Shown: positions 31,904-41,533 of the stretch, in pieces | Position numbering within the stretch: position 1 is the first letter of the stretch | Layout of the letters: each line of letters begins with the position of its first letter | Source: Bacteroidota bacterium | GTDB taxonomy: Bacteria; Bacteroidota; Bacteroidia; Flavobacteriales; Weeksellaceae | Direction: 5' to 3' | NCBI GenBank assembly: GCA_023393915.1 | Contig: JAEXBS010000054.1 | Coordinates: 1 to 64,000 of the forward strand | DNA: 64,000 nucleotides | The notes under the pieces: model-generated | Databases searched by the model: none | What the model was told of the DNA's origin: nothing | The model's input: only the letters and a program-made list of their open reading frames with translations | Position numbers and translations under genes: made by a program

Positions 31904-33703
31904 ATGAAAGAAAGATTAAAAGAACTCTTGGAAGACTTAAAAAGTGTCGTTTCCTCTTACCCACTCATGCTTTGCTTTGCTTTTATTGCAGCGCTGAGTG
32001 TAGGAACTTTAATTGAGATAGAAAGTGCCTCTAATGCATTTTCCTTGTTTCCATTCACTTACTCTGCGATACTCGGAATTCCTCTATTTTTTGTTTTGGC
32101 TTTACAAAAGGAACGTAAGATTAAATATCCTTTTTACGAGGTTCTGTCTATTGCCTTTCTTATTGGGCTCTACTTATTTCTCCCAAAAGACGAGAAAGAC
32201 TTCACCGAGCCCTATCGTATTTTTGTAGTAGTACTTTTTCTCTTGGTGCATTTACTGGTCTCCTTCTTTTGCTTTTTAAGAACTTCTCAGCCCACTTCCT
32301 TTTGGAACTTCAATAAAAACCTATTTACCAGTGCTTTCTTAACCGCAGTATTCTCTTTGGTTTTGGCCCTTGGAGCCCTACTGGCTCTGGTTGCTGTGGA
32401 CCAACTTTTTGAATTGGAGATCAACTCTAAAAGATATGCGCAAGTCTTTTTCCCTTTACTTATTATTGGTAGCGCCGTTATTTTTTCTCTCTTTAATCAA
32501 AAGGGCTTAGAGGCTTTAAAAAAAGAAGGAAGTTTTCCTGCGCCCTTAAAGTTCTTTACTCAGTTTATTTTAGTTCCGCTACTTCTCCTTTATGGAGTAA
32601 TCCTCTATTTCTATGGAATAAAAATCCTATTTCAATGGGAACTGCCCAAAGGATGGGTTTCCTACCTTATTTTAATTTATTCCCTGTTAGGAATTTTCGC
32701 TTTACTCTTAGTAGAACCCTTAAGTTCTAGAGACAGTAGCCTCTGGGTGAGAAGATTTAGAAAACTCTTTTACTTCACCCTTATTCCTTTGCTTGCATTG
32801 CTGTATGTAGCCATATTTACTAGAATTTTGGATTATGGTTTTACTGAACTTAGGTATTATGTCCTCCTACTTGCCTTATGGCTGAGTTTTATAACCCTGG
32901 TGTATATTCTAAGACCGAATACAACGATTAAAATCATTCCACTTTCTCTATTTCTTGCCGGAGTTCTTAGTTTGTGCCTGCCCTACCTCAATAGTTTTTC
33001 AGTCGCAAAGAACAGCCAAAAGAAAGAACTTTCTCTTTTATTAAAAGACAACCAACTATTAAAAGACGGAAAGATTCAATTTTCTACTCCTATAAAAAAA
33101 GAACTAGCCAAAGAGATTGGAGATAAATTTGGATTTTTAGCCGAAAGAAATGAGTTAGAAAGCCTTTTAGACTATCTCCCAAAGAAGCTGCACAAAGAGG
33201 TTTTAACTCAAAAGGAAAACAGCTCTTTCTATCAGCTTTCTTCTACCATTGAAAGGCAATTTACCCATGTACTTGTTTCCGATAAAACCACTATAAAAAT
33301 GGCGCTCTTTCTTCATCCTAAGAACCGAGCAATGCCACTAGAAGGATTCACCTATGCAATTTCTTTACAGGCCCAAGACGGAAATTATCCAGAGATTGAA
33401 GAGTACTATTTTAAAAGCTCGGTTTCTCAAGATCCTAACGATCCCTACTGGAACCTTGAGCTCCATTATAATAATTCCCTTATTGATTCTTACGACCTTC
33501 TACCCTTCCTTAAAAAGACCGCTAGCCCTTATCTTAATCGCGAAGGAACGGTAACTGTTCCTTCCTTAAGCGAATCCTTTAACCTAGGGCCTTTTACAGT
33601 AAAAACCTTTCCTCAAACTTTACTGATAAGTCCTACGGGAAATTCTGGTACTGAGGTTCGTTACGAACCTATGGAAATCACTATTTTAGTTAAGAAGAAA
33701 TAA
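31904..33703 (+). CDS. DUF4153-type multi-pass membrane protein
   Basis: The 599-residue protein has about ten hydrophobic helices in its first 370 residues, followed by a soluble C-terminal region of about 230 residues with beta-rich stretches. The pattern matches the DUF4153 family, whose function is unknown. It is in line with the PAP2-like and BlaI-like genes, so all three may form an envelope-related operon. Confidence 0.65.
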   Translation: MKERLKELLEDLKSVVSSYPLMLCFAFIAALSVGTLIEIESASNAFSLFPFTYSAILGIPLFFVLALQKERKIKYPFYEVLSIAFLIGLYLFLPKDEKDFTEPYRIFVVVLFLLVHLLVSFFCFLRTSQPTSFWNFNKNLFTSAFLTAVFSLVLALGALLALVAVDQLFELEINSKRYAQVFFPLLIIGSAVIFSLFNQKGLEALKKEGSFPAPLKFFTQFILVPLLLLYGVILYFYGIKILFQWELPKGWVSYLILIYSLLGIFALLLVEPLSSRDSSLWVRRFRKLFYFTLIPLLALLYVAIFTRILDYGFTELRYYVLLLALWLSFITLVYILRPNTTIKIIPLSLFLAGVLSLCLPYLNSFSVAKNSQKKELSLLLKDNQLLKDGKIQFSTPIKKELAKEIGDKFGFLAERNELESLLDYLPKKLHKEVLTQKENSSFYQLSSTIERQFTHVLVSDKTTIKMALFLHPKNRAMPLEGFTYAISLQAQDGNYPEIEEYYFKSSVSQDPNDPYWNLELHYNNSLIDSYDLLPFLKKTASPYLNREGTVTVPSLSESFNLGPFTVKTFPQTLLISPTGNSGTEVRYEPMEITILVKKK

Positions 33704-33715
33704 GCAAATTTTGTT

Positions 33716-33723
33716 TATTTTTG
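33716..33723 (+). promoter_or_regulatory. thrS promoter -7 box
   Basis: TATTTTTG followed by CACC lies 29 bp before the thrS start and fits the TAnnTTTG consensus. Confidence 0.55.
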
Positions 33724-33752
33724 CACCTTACAACTAAATTCAAAGAAAAAGA

Positions 33753-35690
33753 ATGGTAAAAATCACTCTTCCGGACGGAAGCATTAAAGAGTTTGAAGGA
33801 CCGGTTACTCCTTATGAGGTCGCCCAGTCCATCAGTGAAGGATTGGCTAGAAACACCATCTCAGCGGTGGTTAATGGGACGCAAGTAGAAACCACAACGC
33901 CAATCACCACGGACTCTACGGTGCAACTACTTACTTGGAACGATGATTTAGGGAAGAAAGCCTTTTGGCATTCTTCTGCTCACCTTTTGGCTCAAGCCCT
34001 ACTCCAATTTTATCCTAACGCAAAGCTAACCATTGGTCCTGCCATTGAAAATGGATTTTATTACGATGTAGACTTTGGAGGAGAAACCTTTGGTGAAAAG
34101 GATTTTGAAAAGGTGGAAAAAGCGATGCTTGAGAACGCCAGGAAGAATTCCACTTTCAACCTATACCCAGTTTCTAAAGTCGACGCACTTAAAGAATACG
34201 AAGGAAATGAGTTCAAAACGGAACTGATCTCTAACCTAAACGATGGAGAAATCACTTTCTGTTCCCACGATAATTTCACCGATCTTTGTCGTGGTGGACA
34301 CATCCCTTCTACAGGAATTATTAAAGCAGTAAAAGTTCTTAACGCTGCGGGAGCCTTTTGGAGAGGTAACGAAAACAACCCTCAACTTACTCGTGTTTAC
34401 GGAATCTCTTTTCCTAAACAAAAGGAACTTACTGAATATTTAGAAAGACTAGAGGAAGCCAAAAGAAGAGACCACAGAAAATTAGGAAAAGAACTAGGAA
34501 TTTTTGCTTTCTCTGAAAAAGTGGGACAAGGTCTTCCCCTTTGGTTACCGAAAGGAGCAGCTCTTAGAAAGAAACTAGAAAATTTCCTTTCCGCAGCGCA
34601 GAAAAAAGCAGGATACGAATTTGTCATTAGTCCACATATTGGAAATGTGGAGCTTTATAAAACTTCGGGACACTACGAAAAATATGGAGAGGACAGTTTC
34701 CAAACCATTAAAACCCCTAAGGAAGGAGAAGAGTTTATGCTTAAACCCATGAACTGTCCTCACCACTGCGAAATCTATAGAGTTGGACAATGGTCTTACC
34801 GTGACCTTCCAAAACGTTTTGCTGAATTTGGTACCGTGTATAGGTACGAACAAAGTGGAGAGCTTCACGGTCTTACCCGCGTAAGAGGCTTTACTCAGGA
34901 CGACGCCCACCTATTCTGTACTCCAGAGCAACTGCTCACAGAATTTGAAGGAGTTATTGATTTGGTGATGTATGTGTTTAGAAACTTAGGATTTGAAGAT
35001 TTCGTTACTCAGGTCTCTTTAAGAGATCCGGACAACAAGGAAAAGTACATCGGATCCGATGAAAACTGGGAAAAAGCAGAAAAAGCCATTATCACAGCCG
35101 CTAAAAATAAAAATCTAAGAACCGTTATTGAATACGGAGAAGCCGCCTTTTATGGCCCGAAACTTGATTTCATGGTTAAGGATGCTTTAGGTAGATCTTG
35201 GCAGCTAGGAACCATCCAGGTTGATTACAACCTTCCGGAACGATTTGATTTATCGTATATTGGAAGCGATGGAGAAAAGCACCGTCCCGTGATGATACAC
35301 CGAGCTCCATTCGGGTCTATGGAAAGATTCATTGCGATCCTACTTGAAAATACCGCGGGAGATTTCCCACTTTGGCTTGCTCCAGAGCAGTATATTCTCT
35401 TGCCGATTTCAGAAAAATTTGTGCCTTACGCTAAAAAAGTTTCACAATTGCTAGAAAATCACGAAATTAGCGGCCTAATTGATGATAGAAACGAAAAGAC
35501 CGGCAAAAAGATCCGGGATGCAGAATTACAAAAGTATCCTTTCATGCTAATCGTAGGAGAAAACGAAGAAGGAAATTCTACGGTTTCTGTTAGAAAACGA
35601 GGCGAAGGAGACTTAGGTTCTATGACCCTTGAGGAGTTTGTAGATCGATTTAATAAAGAAGCGGCACTGAAAGCTGAATTCGGTCAGTAG
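33753..35690 (+). CDS. thrS: threonyl-tRNA synthetase
   Basis: ThrRS charges tRNA-Thr and edits mischarged serine. The 645-residue protein has an N-terminal TGS domain (1-62), the editing domain with HSSAHLLAQAL (about 75-85) and class II motifs: MNCPHHCEIY near 333 (zinc Cys), YRYEQSGELHGLTRVRGFTQDD (motif 2), and HRAPFGSMERF (motif 3). A C-terminal anticodon-binding domain follows. It heads the translation cluster thrS-infC-rpmI-rplT. Confidence 0.98.
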   Translation: MVKITLPDGSIKEFEGPVTPYEVAQSISEGLARNTISAVVNGTQVETTTPITTDSTVQLLTWNDDLGKKAFWHSSAHLLAQALLQFYPNAKLTIGPAIENGFYYDVDFGGETFGEKDFEKVEKAMLENARKNSTFNLYPVSKVDALKEYEGNEFKTELISNLNDGEITFCSHDNFTDLCRGGHIPSTGIIKAVKVLNAAGAFWRGNENNPQLTRVYGISFPKQKELTEYLERLEEAKRRDHRKLGKELGIFAFSEKVGQGLPLWLPKGAALRKKLENFLSAAQKKAGYEFVISPHIGNVELYKTSGHYEKYGEDSFQTIKTPKEGEEFMLKPMNCPHHCEIYRVGQWSYRDLPKRFAEFGTVYRYEQSGELHGLTRVRGFTQDDAHLFCTPEQLLTEFEGVIDLVMYVFRNLGFEDFVTQVSLRDPDNKEKYIGSDENWEKAEKAIITAAKNKNLRTVIEYGEAAFYGPKLDFMVKDALGRSWQLGTIQVDYNLPERFDLSYIGSDGEKHRPVMIHRAPFGSMERFIAILLENTAGDFPLWLAPEQYILLPISEKFVPYAKKVSQLLENHEISGLIDDRNEKTGKKIRDAELQKYPFMLIVGENEEGNSTVSVRKRGEGDLGSMTLEEFVDRFNKEAALKAEFGQ

Positions 35691-35735
35691 GAGCAGCAAA
35701 AAAATAAACTTAGTTTTAACTTAAAATTTAATACA

Positions 35736-36302
35736 ATAGCACAGAAATTTAATTACCGAGGTAGAGGTCCACAACGTCGTCCACAGCAGGAAGACGCACA
35801 TCAGATCAATGAGAAAATCAGAGCGAGAGAAGTCCGCTTGGTGGGCGAAAATGTAGAACCGGGAGTATATCCACTCGCTAAAGCACAAGCTATGGCTCGT
35901 GAACTGGAACTGGATCTTGTTGTGATCTCTGACAAACAAGAGCCTTATATTGCCCGTATTCTAGATTACAAAAAGTTTCTTTACGAACAGAAAAAGAAAC
36001 AAAAAGAGCTCAAAGCAAAACAAGTAAAAGTAGTAGTTAAAGAAGTTCGTTTCGGACCTCAAACCGATGAACACGACTACGAGTTCAAAAAGAAGCATGC
36101 GGAAAAATTCCTAGAGGAAGGATCAAAACTGAAAACCTATGTTTTCTTTAAAGGACGTTCCATTATCCACAAAGACCAAGGAGAAATCCTTCTACTTCGT
36201 CTAGCGCAAGACCTAGAGCATGTAGGGAAAGTTGATCAATTACCTAAACTGGAAGGAAAAAGGATGATCATGATGATGAGTCCTAAGAAGCCTGCGAAAT
36301 AA
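35736..36302 (+). CDS. infC: translation initiation factor IF-3, predicted AUA start
   Basis: IF-3 keeps the 30S subunit free and checks the start codon. The conserved core HQINEKIRAREVRLVGENVE lies upstream of any ATG, so the frame must begin earlier; no ATG, GTG or TTG fits. ATA at 35736 gives an N-terminus (M)AQKFNYRGRGP like other Bacteroidota IF-3 proteins and a length of 188 residues. A rare start codon is typical of infC because IF-3 discriminates against it and so controls its own synthesis. The C-domain has FKGRSIIHKDQGEILL. Confidence 0.92.
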   Translation: MAQKFNYRGRGPQRRPQQEDAHQINEKIRAREVRLVGENVEPGVYPLAKAQAMARELELDLVVISDKQEPYIARILDYKKFLYEQKKKQKELKAKQVKVVVKEVRFGPQTDEHDYEFKKKHAEKFLEEGSKLKTYVFFKGRSIIHKDQGEILLLRLAQDLEHVGKVDQLPKLEGKRMIMMMSPKKPAK

Positions 36303-36330
36303 ATCCGGTAAGAAATCTATAATTAATGAA

Positions 36331-36363
36331 AAGAGGTTTTCCTATTAAGGGAAATCTCTTTTT
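36331..36363 (+). terminator. terminator after infC
   Basis: AAGAGGTTTTCC, loop TATTAA, GGGAAATCTCTT followed by TTTT. It separates infC from the rpmI promoter. Confidence 0.7.
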
Positions 36364-36463
36364 CACGTAAACAGGGCAAGGAATTTTTCTTTAAAGAGTA
36401 GAAAATTAAGTAGTTCTATACGCAAATGAGAAGCTAACTACTCTTAGGTTCATAAAAATTTCC

Positions 36464-36471
36464 TATCTTTG
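36464..36471 (+). promoter_or_regulatory. rpmI-rplT promoter -7 box
   Basis: TATCTTTG followed by CACAC lies 38 bp before rpmI, matching TAnnTTTG. Transcription of rpmI-rplT can therefore start independently of thrS-infC. Confidence 0.65.
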
Positions 36472-36508
36472 CACACTCAATATTGATAACAACAAAAATC
36501 TTAAGCAA

Positions 36509-36706
36509 ATGCCAAAATTAAAAACGAAATCAGGTGCTAAGAAGCGTTTTGCTCTAACCGGAACCGGGAAGATCAAAAGAAAAAATGCTTACAAAAGCCA
36601 CATCCTTACTAAAAAGGAAACTAAGCAAAAAAGAAATCTAACTCAGACTTCTTATGTTGCTTCTGTGGACGAAAAAAGTGTTAAACGTCAATTAGCAATC
36701 AAGTAG
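36509..36706 (+). CDS. rpmI: ribosomal protein bL35
   Basis: The 65-residue basic protein starts MPKLKTKSGAKKRFALTGTG, diagnostic of bL35 of the 50S subunit. It is followed 114 bp later by rplT, the standard pairing. Confidence 0.98.
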   Translation: MPKLKTKSGAKKRFALTGTGKIKRKNAYKSHILTKKETKQKRNLTQTSYVASVDEKSVKRQLAIK

Positions 36707-36820
36707 TTTTTATAAATCCTATCGGTTTATAAGAATTATAAAATTCACAAATTTTAACCCTGAAACGGTGCACCTAAGAGCAGTTACGACTGCCGCCCTT
36801 TTCAAAAAAACATTTAAATT

Positions 36821-37165
36821 ATGCCAAGATCAGTAAACGCAGTGGCTTCAAGAGCCCGCAGAAAAAAAGTCATGAAGCTGGCTAAAGGTTATTTCGGAAG
36901 AAGAAAGAACGTTTGGACAGTGGCTAAAAACGCCGTGGAAAAAGCGATGCAATACGCTTACCGCGGTAGAAAAGAAAAGAAAAGAAATTTCCGTTCCCTT
37001 TGGATTACCCGTATTAATGCTGGTGCTAGAGAACACGGAATGTCTTACTCTCAGTTCATGGGAGCACTTAAGAAAAACAACATTGAACTTAACAGAAAGG
37101 TACTTGCTGACTTAGCAATGAACCACCCTGAAGCGTTCAAAGCGGTTGTGGATCAAGTAAAATAA
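36821..37165 (+). CDS. rplT: ribosomal protein bL20
   Basis: This 114-residue protein starts MPRSVNAVASRARRKKVMKL and contains GYFGRRKNVWTVAKNAV, typical of bL20, an early 50S assembly protein that often represses its own operon by binding mRNA. The 114-bp gap upstream may hold that site, but no clear structure was identified by eye. Confidence 0.98.
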   Translation: MPRSVNAVASRARRKKVMKLAKGYFGRRKNVWTVAKNAVEKAMQYAYRGRKEKKRNFRSLWITRINAGAREHGMSYSQFMGALKKNNIELNRKVLADLAMNHPEAFKAVVDQVK

Positions 37166-37195
37166 TGAAGTAAAATTTTGTTATCAATAGAGTTA

Positions 37196-37228
37196 AATCC
37201 CGACTCCTTTAGGAAGTCGGGATTTTTT
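37196..37228 (+). terminator. rho-independent terminator after rplT
   Basis: AATCCCGACTCC, loop TTTA, GGAAGTCGGGATT followed by TTTT: a 12-bp stem ending the translation cluster, about 30 bp after rplT. Confidence 0.9.
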
Positions 37229-37261
37229 ATATCTATTCTTTAAATAATTGAAGTGAGTTTT

Positions 37262-38398
37262 CTACAGGGATTCACTTTTCTCTACTACTTCCTTATGAAC
37301 TCTTTCGTAAAGATCTAGAACCTCCGTTATAATCCGCTGGTCATTAAACCTCTGAACGTACTCGAGGCCTTTCTCTTTCATCTCCCTGCGTTTGGCCTCA
37401 TTATCCCACAGGTATTTGATTTTGGAAGCAAGATCTTCTTCTTTGTCTTCTAGCACATAAAGGGAGCTAGGTCCTCCTGCTTCCTGCAAACAACTGCTGT
37501 TTGCTGCAATCACCGGAGTCCCACTATAAAGCGCTTCAATAATTGGAATACCAAATCCTTCGTAACGGCTAGGATAAACAAAAACATCAGCTAATATATA
37601 AACACAGGAAAGTTCCTGCATTGTTACGCCCGATAAAAACACTACCCTATTTTCTAACCCGTGCTTCTTAAAAAATTTTACGACCTTATTGTAGTAGGAG
37701 GTCTTTTTCCCTACCACCACCAATGGAATATTTGTATCTTTAAGTAGATGCAGAGCTTTTGCAATCCCTAACAGGTTCTTTCTCTCTTCAATGGTTCCTA
37801 CACTCAGAAGGTAACGATCCGGTAAAGCATATTTCTCTTTAACCGCATTCAACTCTTCCCTCGTTTTAACTTCCTTAAAAGACTCGTGGCAACCTTGGTA
37901 AATCACCTCAATTTTCTTTGGATCGACCCCAAGAAGTTCAACCAGATCCTCAGCAGTTCTCTTAGAAATAGCAATGATTCGGTCGGCTACCTCTGCCGCT
38001 TTTTTTACTTTCCAAAGATGAATCTTGCGGTCAAAAAAGGAATAGTATTTAGGATAGCGTAGAAAGATTAAATCGTGTACGGTAAGAATTTTACCTATGG
38101 GTTTACTGTTCCATTTTAAAGGAAGCTCTCCCGAGAGTCCATGAAAGAGATCACAACCTTCTTCTTGGGCCTGAATTCCCATAGAAAACTGGCGAGCAAA
38201 TTTTCCGCCCTTTAGGACCTTAAGCTCTACATGGTCTTTTTCTAGTAAAAAGGCTCCCCGATCCGAGGCTTTTTTACTGAAAAGCAGAAAAGAGAATCCT
38301 TCCCTTTTCTCACTCAAGATTCTTAGTAAGTCTCTGGAATAATTTCCGAGTCCTGAGGCGTTAAAAAAAAGCCTTTTAGCGTCGTATCCAATCTTCAT
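37262..38398 (-). CDS. family 4 glycosyltransferase
   Basis: The 378-residue protein is a GT-B enzyme. The N-terminal Rossmann domain has GNYSRDLLRIL, and the C-terminal donor domain has LLSVGTIEERKNLLGIAKAL near 190 and the GT4 motif PSRYEGFGIPIIEALYSGTP near 275 (EX7E). Such enzymes add a sugar from a nucleotide donor to a surface glycan or lipid. It is a single gene, convergent with rplT. The acceptor cannot be predicted. Confidence 0.9.
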   Translation of the reverse strand: MKIGYDAKRLFFNASGLGNYSRDLLRILSEKREGFSFLLFSKKASDRGAFLLEKDHVELKVLKGGKFARQFSMGIQAQEEGCDLFHGLSGELPLKWNSKPIGKILTVHDLIFLRYPKYYSFFDRKIHLWKVKKAAEVADRIIAISKRTAEDLVELLGVDPKKIEVIYQGCHESFKEVKTREELNAVKEKYALPDRYLLSVGTIEERKNLLGIAKALHLLKDTNIPLVVVGKKTSYYNKVVKFFKKHGLENRVVFLSGVTMQELSCVYILADVFVYPSRYEGFGIPIIEALYSGTPVIAANSSCLQEAGGPSSLYVLEDKEEDLASKIKYLWDNEAKRREMKEKGLEYVQRFNDQRIITEVLDLYERVHKEVVEKSESL

Positions 38399-38426
38399 AA
38401 AGCAACGTTGTTCCTTGCAAAGAACG

Positions 38427-38458
38427 CAAAAAAAACGGAGACTCGTAAAGGTCTCCGT
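38427..38458 (-). terminator. rho-independent terminator of dapD
   Basis: On the minus strand ACGGAGAC, loop CTTTACGA, GTCTCCGT followed by TTTTTTT. Confidence 0.85.
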
Positions 38459-38487
38459 TGGATTTTCTTTTGAGGTTAAGCAATAGC

Positions 38488-39300
38488 TTAGACCGCTACA
38501 TTGTTTTCTCTAAGCGCATCGTTTAAAGAGGTCTTCTTATCGGTAGATTCTTTACGTTTTCCAATAATAAGAGCACAAGGCACTTGGTATTCTCCTGCAG
38601 GGAATTTTTTGGTATAACTTCCTGGAATTACTACTGATCTTTGAGGAACTCTTCCTTTAATTTCAACCGGTGTATCGCCTGTTACGTCGATGATTTTAGT
38701 AGAAGCTGTAAGTACAACGTTTGCTCCTAACACCGCTTCTTTTTCTACATGAACTCCCTCTACTACAATGCAACGAGAGCCTACAAAAACATCGTCTTCA
38801 ATAATCACTGGTGCTGCTTGAAGCGGTTCTAAAACCCCTCCAATTCCCACACCACCACTCAGGTGAACGTTCTTTCCAATCTGAGCGCAGCTTCCAACTG
38901 TAGCCCAAGTATCGACCATGGTACCAGAGTCTACATAGGCTCCAATGTTCACGTAAGAAGGCATCATAATAACGCCAGGTGCTACGAAAGCTCCTTCTCT
39001 TGCGATTGCATGAGGAACCACTCTCACACCTTTCTCCGCATAATTTCTCTTTAAAGGAATTTTATCATGAAATTCAAAAGGCCCCACTTCAATGGTTTGC
39101 ATCTCTTGAATAGGGAAATACATTACTACGGCTTTTTTCACCCATTCATTCACTTTCCATCCCGATTCTGTAGGTTCAGCCACACGAAGTTCTCCTTTGT
39201 CTAACATGGCAATCACGCTTCTTATTTGCTCTTTACTTTCGCTTTGACCCAGTAGCTCGCGCTGCTCCCATAGGGACTCTATTCTTTCTTGTAAACTCAT
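38488..39300 (-). CDS. dapD: tetrahydrodipicolinate N-succinyltransferase
   Basis: DapD transfers succinyl from succinyl-CoA in the lysine/diaminopimelate pathway that feeds peptidoglycan. The 270-residue protein has the N-terminal helical domain and a left-handed beta-helix of hexapeptide repeats (about 95-215), including VPHAIAREGAFVAPGVIMMP, YVNIGAYVDSGTMVDTWATV and CAQIGKNVHLSGGVGIGGVL. The C-terminal region KFPAGEYQVPCALIIGKR is typical. It is monocistronic. Confidence 0.97.
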   Translation of the reverse strand: MSLQERIESLWEQRELLGQSESKEQIRSVIAMLDKGELRVAEPTESGWKVNEWVKKAVVMYFPIQEMQTIEVGPFEFHDKIPLKRNYAEKGVRVVPHAIAREGAFVAPGVIMMPSYVNIGAYVDSGTMVDTWATVGSCAQIGKNVHLSGGVGIGGVLEPLQAAPVIIEDDVFVGSRCIVVEGVHVEKEAVLGANVVLTASTKIIDVTGDTPVEIKGRVPQRSVVIPGSYTKKFPAGEYQVPCALIIGKRKESTDKKTSLNDALRENNVAV

Positions 39301-39385
39301 GGTTTTGTATTCTAAAATTTAAAAGACAAAAATACGCAAAAGAAGCCTTAAAGAGAAACGTTTACCTAGGTAAAGGAAACAAAAA

Positions 39386-39413
39386 GTTCCCTGCATTAAA
39401 AAACACAGAGAAC
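39386..39413 (-). terminator. terminator of the NlpC/P60 gene
   Basis: On the minus strand GTTCTCTG and CAGGGAAC pair around an AT loop and are followed by TTTTTG. Confidence 0.65.
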
Positions 39414-39442
39414 TCAGATAAAAAATTGGTTGTTGTTCTTAT

Positions 39443-40030
39443 TTAAAGAACTCGACTTGCATGAAGGTAAGCCGAATTCCAATATTTCTCATTTAAAGAA
39501 GAGATGATGACTCCTTTTGAAGTGGAAGCATGGATAAACTTCACTTCTCCACTGTTTCCGATATCGTGAACAATACCCACATGGGATACCCTTTTTCCTC
39601 CACCGGTAGCAAAGAAAACTAAGTCTCCAGGCTTTACTTTAGAGATATCAATTTTATCTCCCGTCTCTGCTTGATCCGAAGAGCGTCTAGGTAGAGTATA
39701 ATCGTTCTGCTCGTATACCACATAAGTAAAACCAGAGCAATCAAATCCTTTTGAAGTCATACCACCGTATTTATAAGGTGCCCCTAAGTATTTCTGGGCA
39801 TCCTTCAAAAGTTGATCAATTTCGTTTGTGTTTTTACCAGAGAATCTTGAGTCCAATGAACGTAGGCCACTTGCTCGCTCTACGGTCTTGGTTGGGATTT
39901 CACGTTTCACTGGCTCCATAGAACGATGCGCAGTAGCCTTCTGTGATGAACCACAGGAAACCACAACCCAAAGAACTGCACCAAGCAATGGTGCACCTGA
40001 AATAAATCTTCTGTTTTGTGTCCAATTCAT
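39443..40030 (-). CDS. NlpC/P60-family peptidoglycan hydrolase, lipoprotein
   Basis: The 195-residue protein (ATG at 40030; an upstream TTG is less likely) has a hydrophobic leader ending in the lipobox VVSC, so it should be lipid-anchored. The C-terminal NlpC/P60 domain (about 85-195) has the catalytic Cys in FDCSGFTYVVYEQ, the His in RVSHVGIVHD and a third polar residue in KFIHASTSKG. These enzymes cut D-glutamyl-DAP bonds in cell-wall peptides and take part in wall turnover. Confidence 0.92.
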   Translation of the reverse strand: MNWTQNRRFISGAPLLGAVLWVVVSCGSSQKATAHRSMEPVKREIPTKTVERASGLRSLDSRFSGKNTNEIDQLLKDAQKYLGAPYKYGGMTSKGFDCSGFTYVVYEQNDYTLPRRSSDQAETGDKIDISKVKPGDLVFFATGGGKRVSHVGIVHDIGNSGEVKFIHASTSKGVIISSLNEKYWNSAYLHASRVL

Positions 40031-40189
40031 AAGTAAGGCCTTTTTCAAAATTGAAATCGAATTCTTAAAGGCAAATATAGAAAATAATTTTGAATTATTA
40101 TTATACTATAACTATAGTTTAACTATACTATAACATTTTTGGTGGTATGAGTTTTATTGACTAGCTTTGAATTCTTTTTCAATTCATTT

Positions 40190-40849
40190 ATGGCACGCTA
40201 CAAAAGTTCAGTTGAAATTCAAGGATCCATTGGTGATCTGGTCTATTACCAGCTCAACGGAATCCCTGTAGTTCGTCGGAAAAGTGGATTTAACAAAAAG
40301 AGTTTTAAGGAAAAAGAGAGCTACCAAAAAGTCAGAGAAAACAGTAGCGAATTTGGACACTGCTCCAAGGCAGGGAAGCTAGTAAGAGAAGCTTTACATG
40401 AGCTGGTTCCCTACGCTGAGGATAAGTACTTTTATCAGAAAGTAGCCAAATTGATGACGGAAATTAAAGACCTAGATCAAAGTTCAGAAAGAGGAAAAAG
40501 AAATGTACCTGAAGGATTAAAGGGCCTTAAAGCCAAAGAAGTCTTAAGAAATTTTCAGTGGGGTGATATGCCAAAAGTCCACCCGAAAATATATATTGAG
40601 AAGGACCTCTTCTCCTCTACCCTCTTTCTTCCTAAATTAGCCAAAGGCCAAGTTCTTGAGCTTATTACTATACATTTAGACCTCTCGCTTTATGAATTTG
40701 AAATAGAAAGCGAAGAATTTTCATTAGAGAAGAGTCAGGCGATTGCTCTTAGTGAATCCAAAACTTCTATTGAAGTGGACGCTACCCTGTATTTTGCAGG
40801 GGTAAAAAATAAGGACATGAACTACCTACAGATGGGATTCTTAGGATAA
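40190..40849 (+). CDS. conserved hypothetical protein
   Basis: From the ATG at 40190 the product has 219 residues and starts MARYKSSVEIQGSIGDLVYY. It has no signal peptide or membrane segment. The N-terminal 40 residues are rich in Lys/Arg with a two-strand look (GSIGDLVYYQLNGIPVVRRK); the rest is mixed alpha/beta. I recognise no domain. An upstream TTG frame extension (40157) adds nothing conserved. It is flanked by convergent and divergent single genes. Confidence 0.7.
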   Translation: MARYKSSVEIQGSIGDLVYYQLNGIPVVRRKSGFNKKSFKEKESYQKVRENSSEFGHCSKAGKLVREALHELVPYAEDKYFYQKVAKLMTEIKDLDQSSERGKRNVPEGLKGLKAKEVLRNFQWGDMPKVHPKIYIEKDLFSSTLFLPKLAKGQVLELITIHLDLSLYEFEIESEEFSLEKSQAIALSESKTSIEVDATLYFAGVKNKDMNYLQMGFLG

Positions 40850-40939
40850 AAAAAGCAGCTAGACTCAGCTAACTGCCTCATAAAGAAACAATCCCAACAA
40901 TTGAACTTCATTTTATTTTAAGAGTTCTTACAATGGCTA

Positions 40940-41533
40940 TTAGTCTACCGTTGCACTATTCCATACCGAATCAGGTATCGCATCGGAGCAAGGGTTTCTC
41001 GCTGCACTCATTAACTTTAAAGCGACAGCCGCTTGGTAGGCATAATTCTTATACTCTGACTCGGTCTTATAAGCACCTGCTAGGGCTGAGGCTGCACAAA
41101 AAGTATAAGCCTGAACCTCGGGATCCCCGTCGGTTTTGTTCTCGGCTAATTTTCTATACTTCTCTGCGATGGCTAAAAATTTGTCGTTTCCTTCCTCTTG
41201 CATTCCCGCTTCTTGATCACTGACCTTTTTAAGTACGGTTATTCCTTCAACATTAGACGAAGTAAAATGCAGCGTACTGTCATCAATTATTTCAACCCAA
41301 TAGGTTTTCTGAAACTTTTCGTGCCAATAGGAATATTTATCTCCTTCTACTTTGGTGTACGGTGTGGTCCTATTGGGTTCGTATACGACCAGCTTTCCCT
41401 CTTTAATCTCCGCATCCAAAGTATAATTGCCTCCTACTAAAGAATAGGTTGCACGTGGAAGCTCTGAAAATTTTTGCGCGGAGATTCCGGTACTTAAGAA
41501 TACTACAAGTAGTACTACTAGGAAGTTTTTCAT
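40940..41533 (-). CDS. secreted hypothetical protein
   Basis: The 197-residue protein has a clear signal peptide (MKNFLVVLLVVFLSTGISA-Q). The mature part has a beta-rich N-terminal half (TYSLVGGNYTLDAEIKEGKL) and a helical C-terminal half with Ala-rich segments (FCAASALAGAY). I recognise no family. Its start overlaps the stop of the upstream small Cys-rich gene by 4 bp (ATGA), so the two are a coupled pair. Confidence 0.7.
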   Translation of the reverse strand: MKNFLVVLLVVFLSTGISAQKFSELPRATYSLVGGNYTLDAEIKEGKLVVYEPNRTTPYTKVEGDKYSYWHEKFQKTYWVEIIDDSTLHFTSSNVEGITVLKKVSDQEAGMQEEGNDKFLAIAEKYRKLAENKTDGDPEVQAYTFCAASALAGAYKTESEYKNYAYQAAVALKLMSAARNPCSDAIPDSVWNSATVD

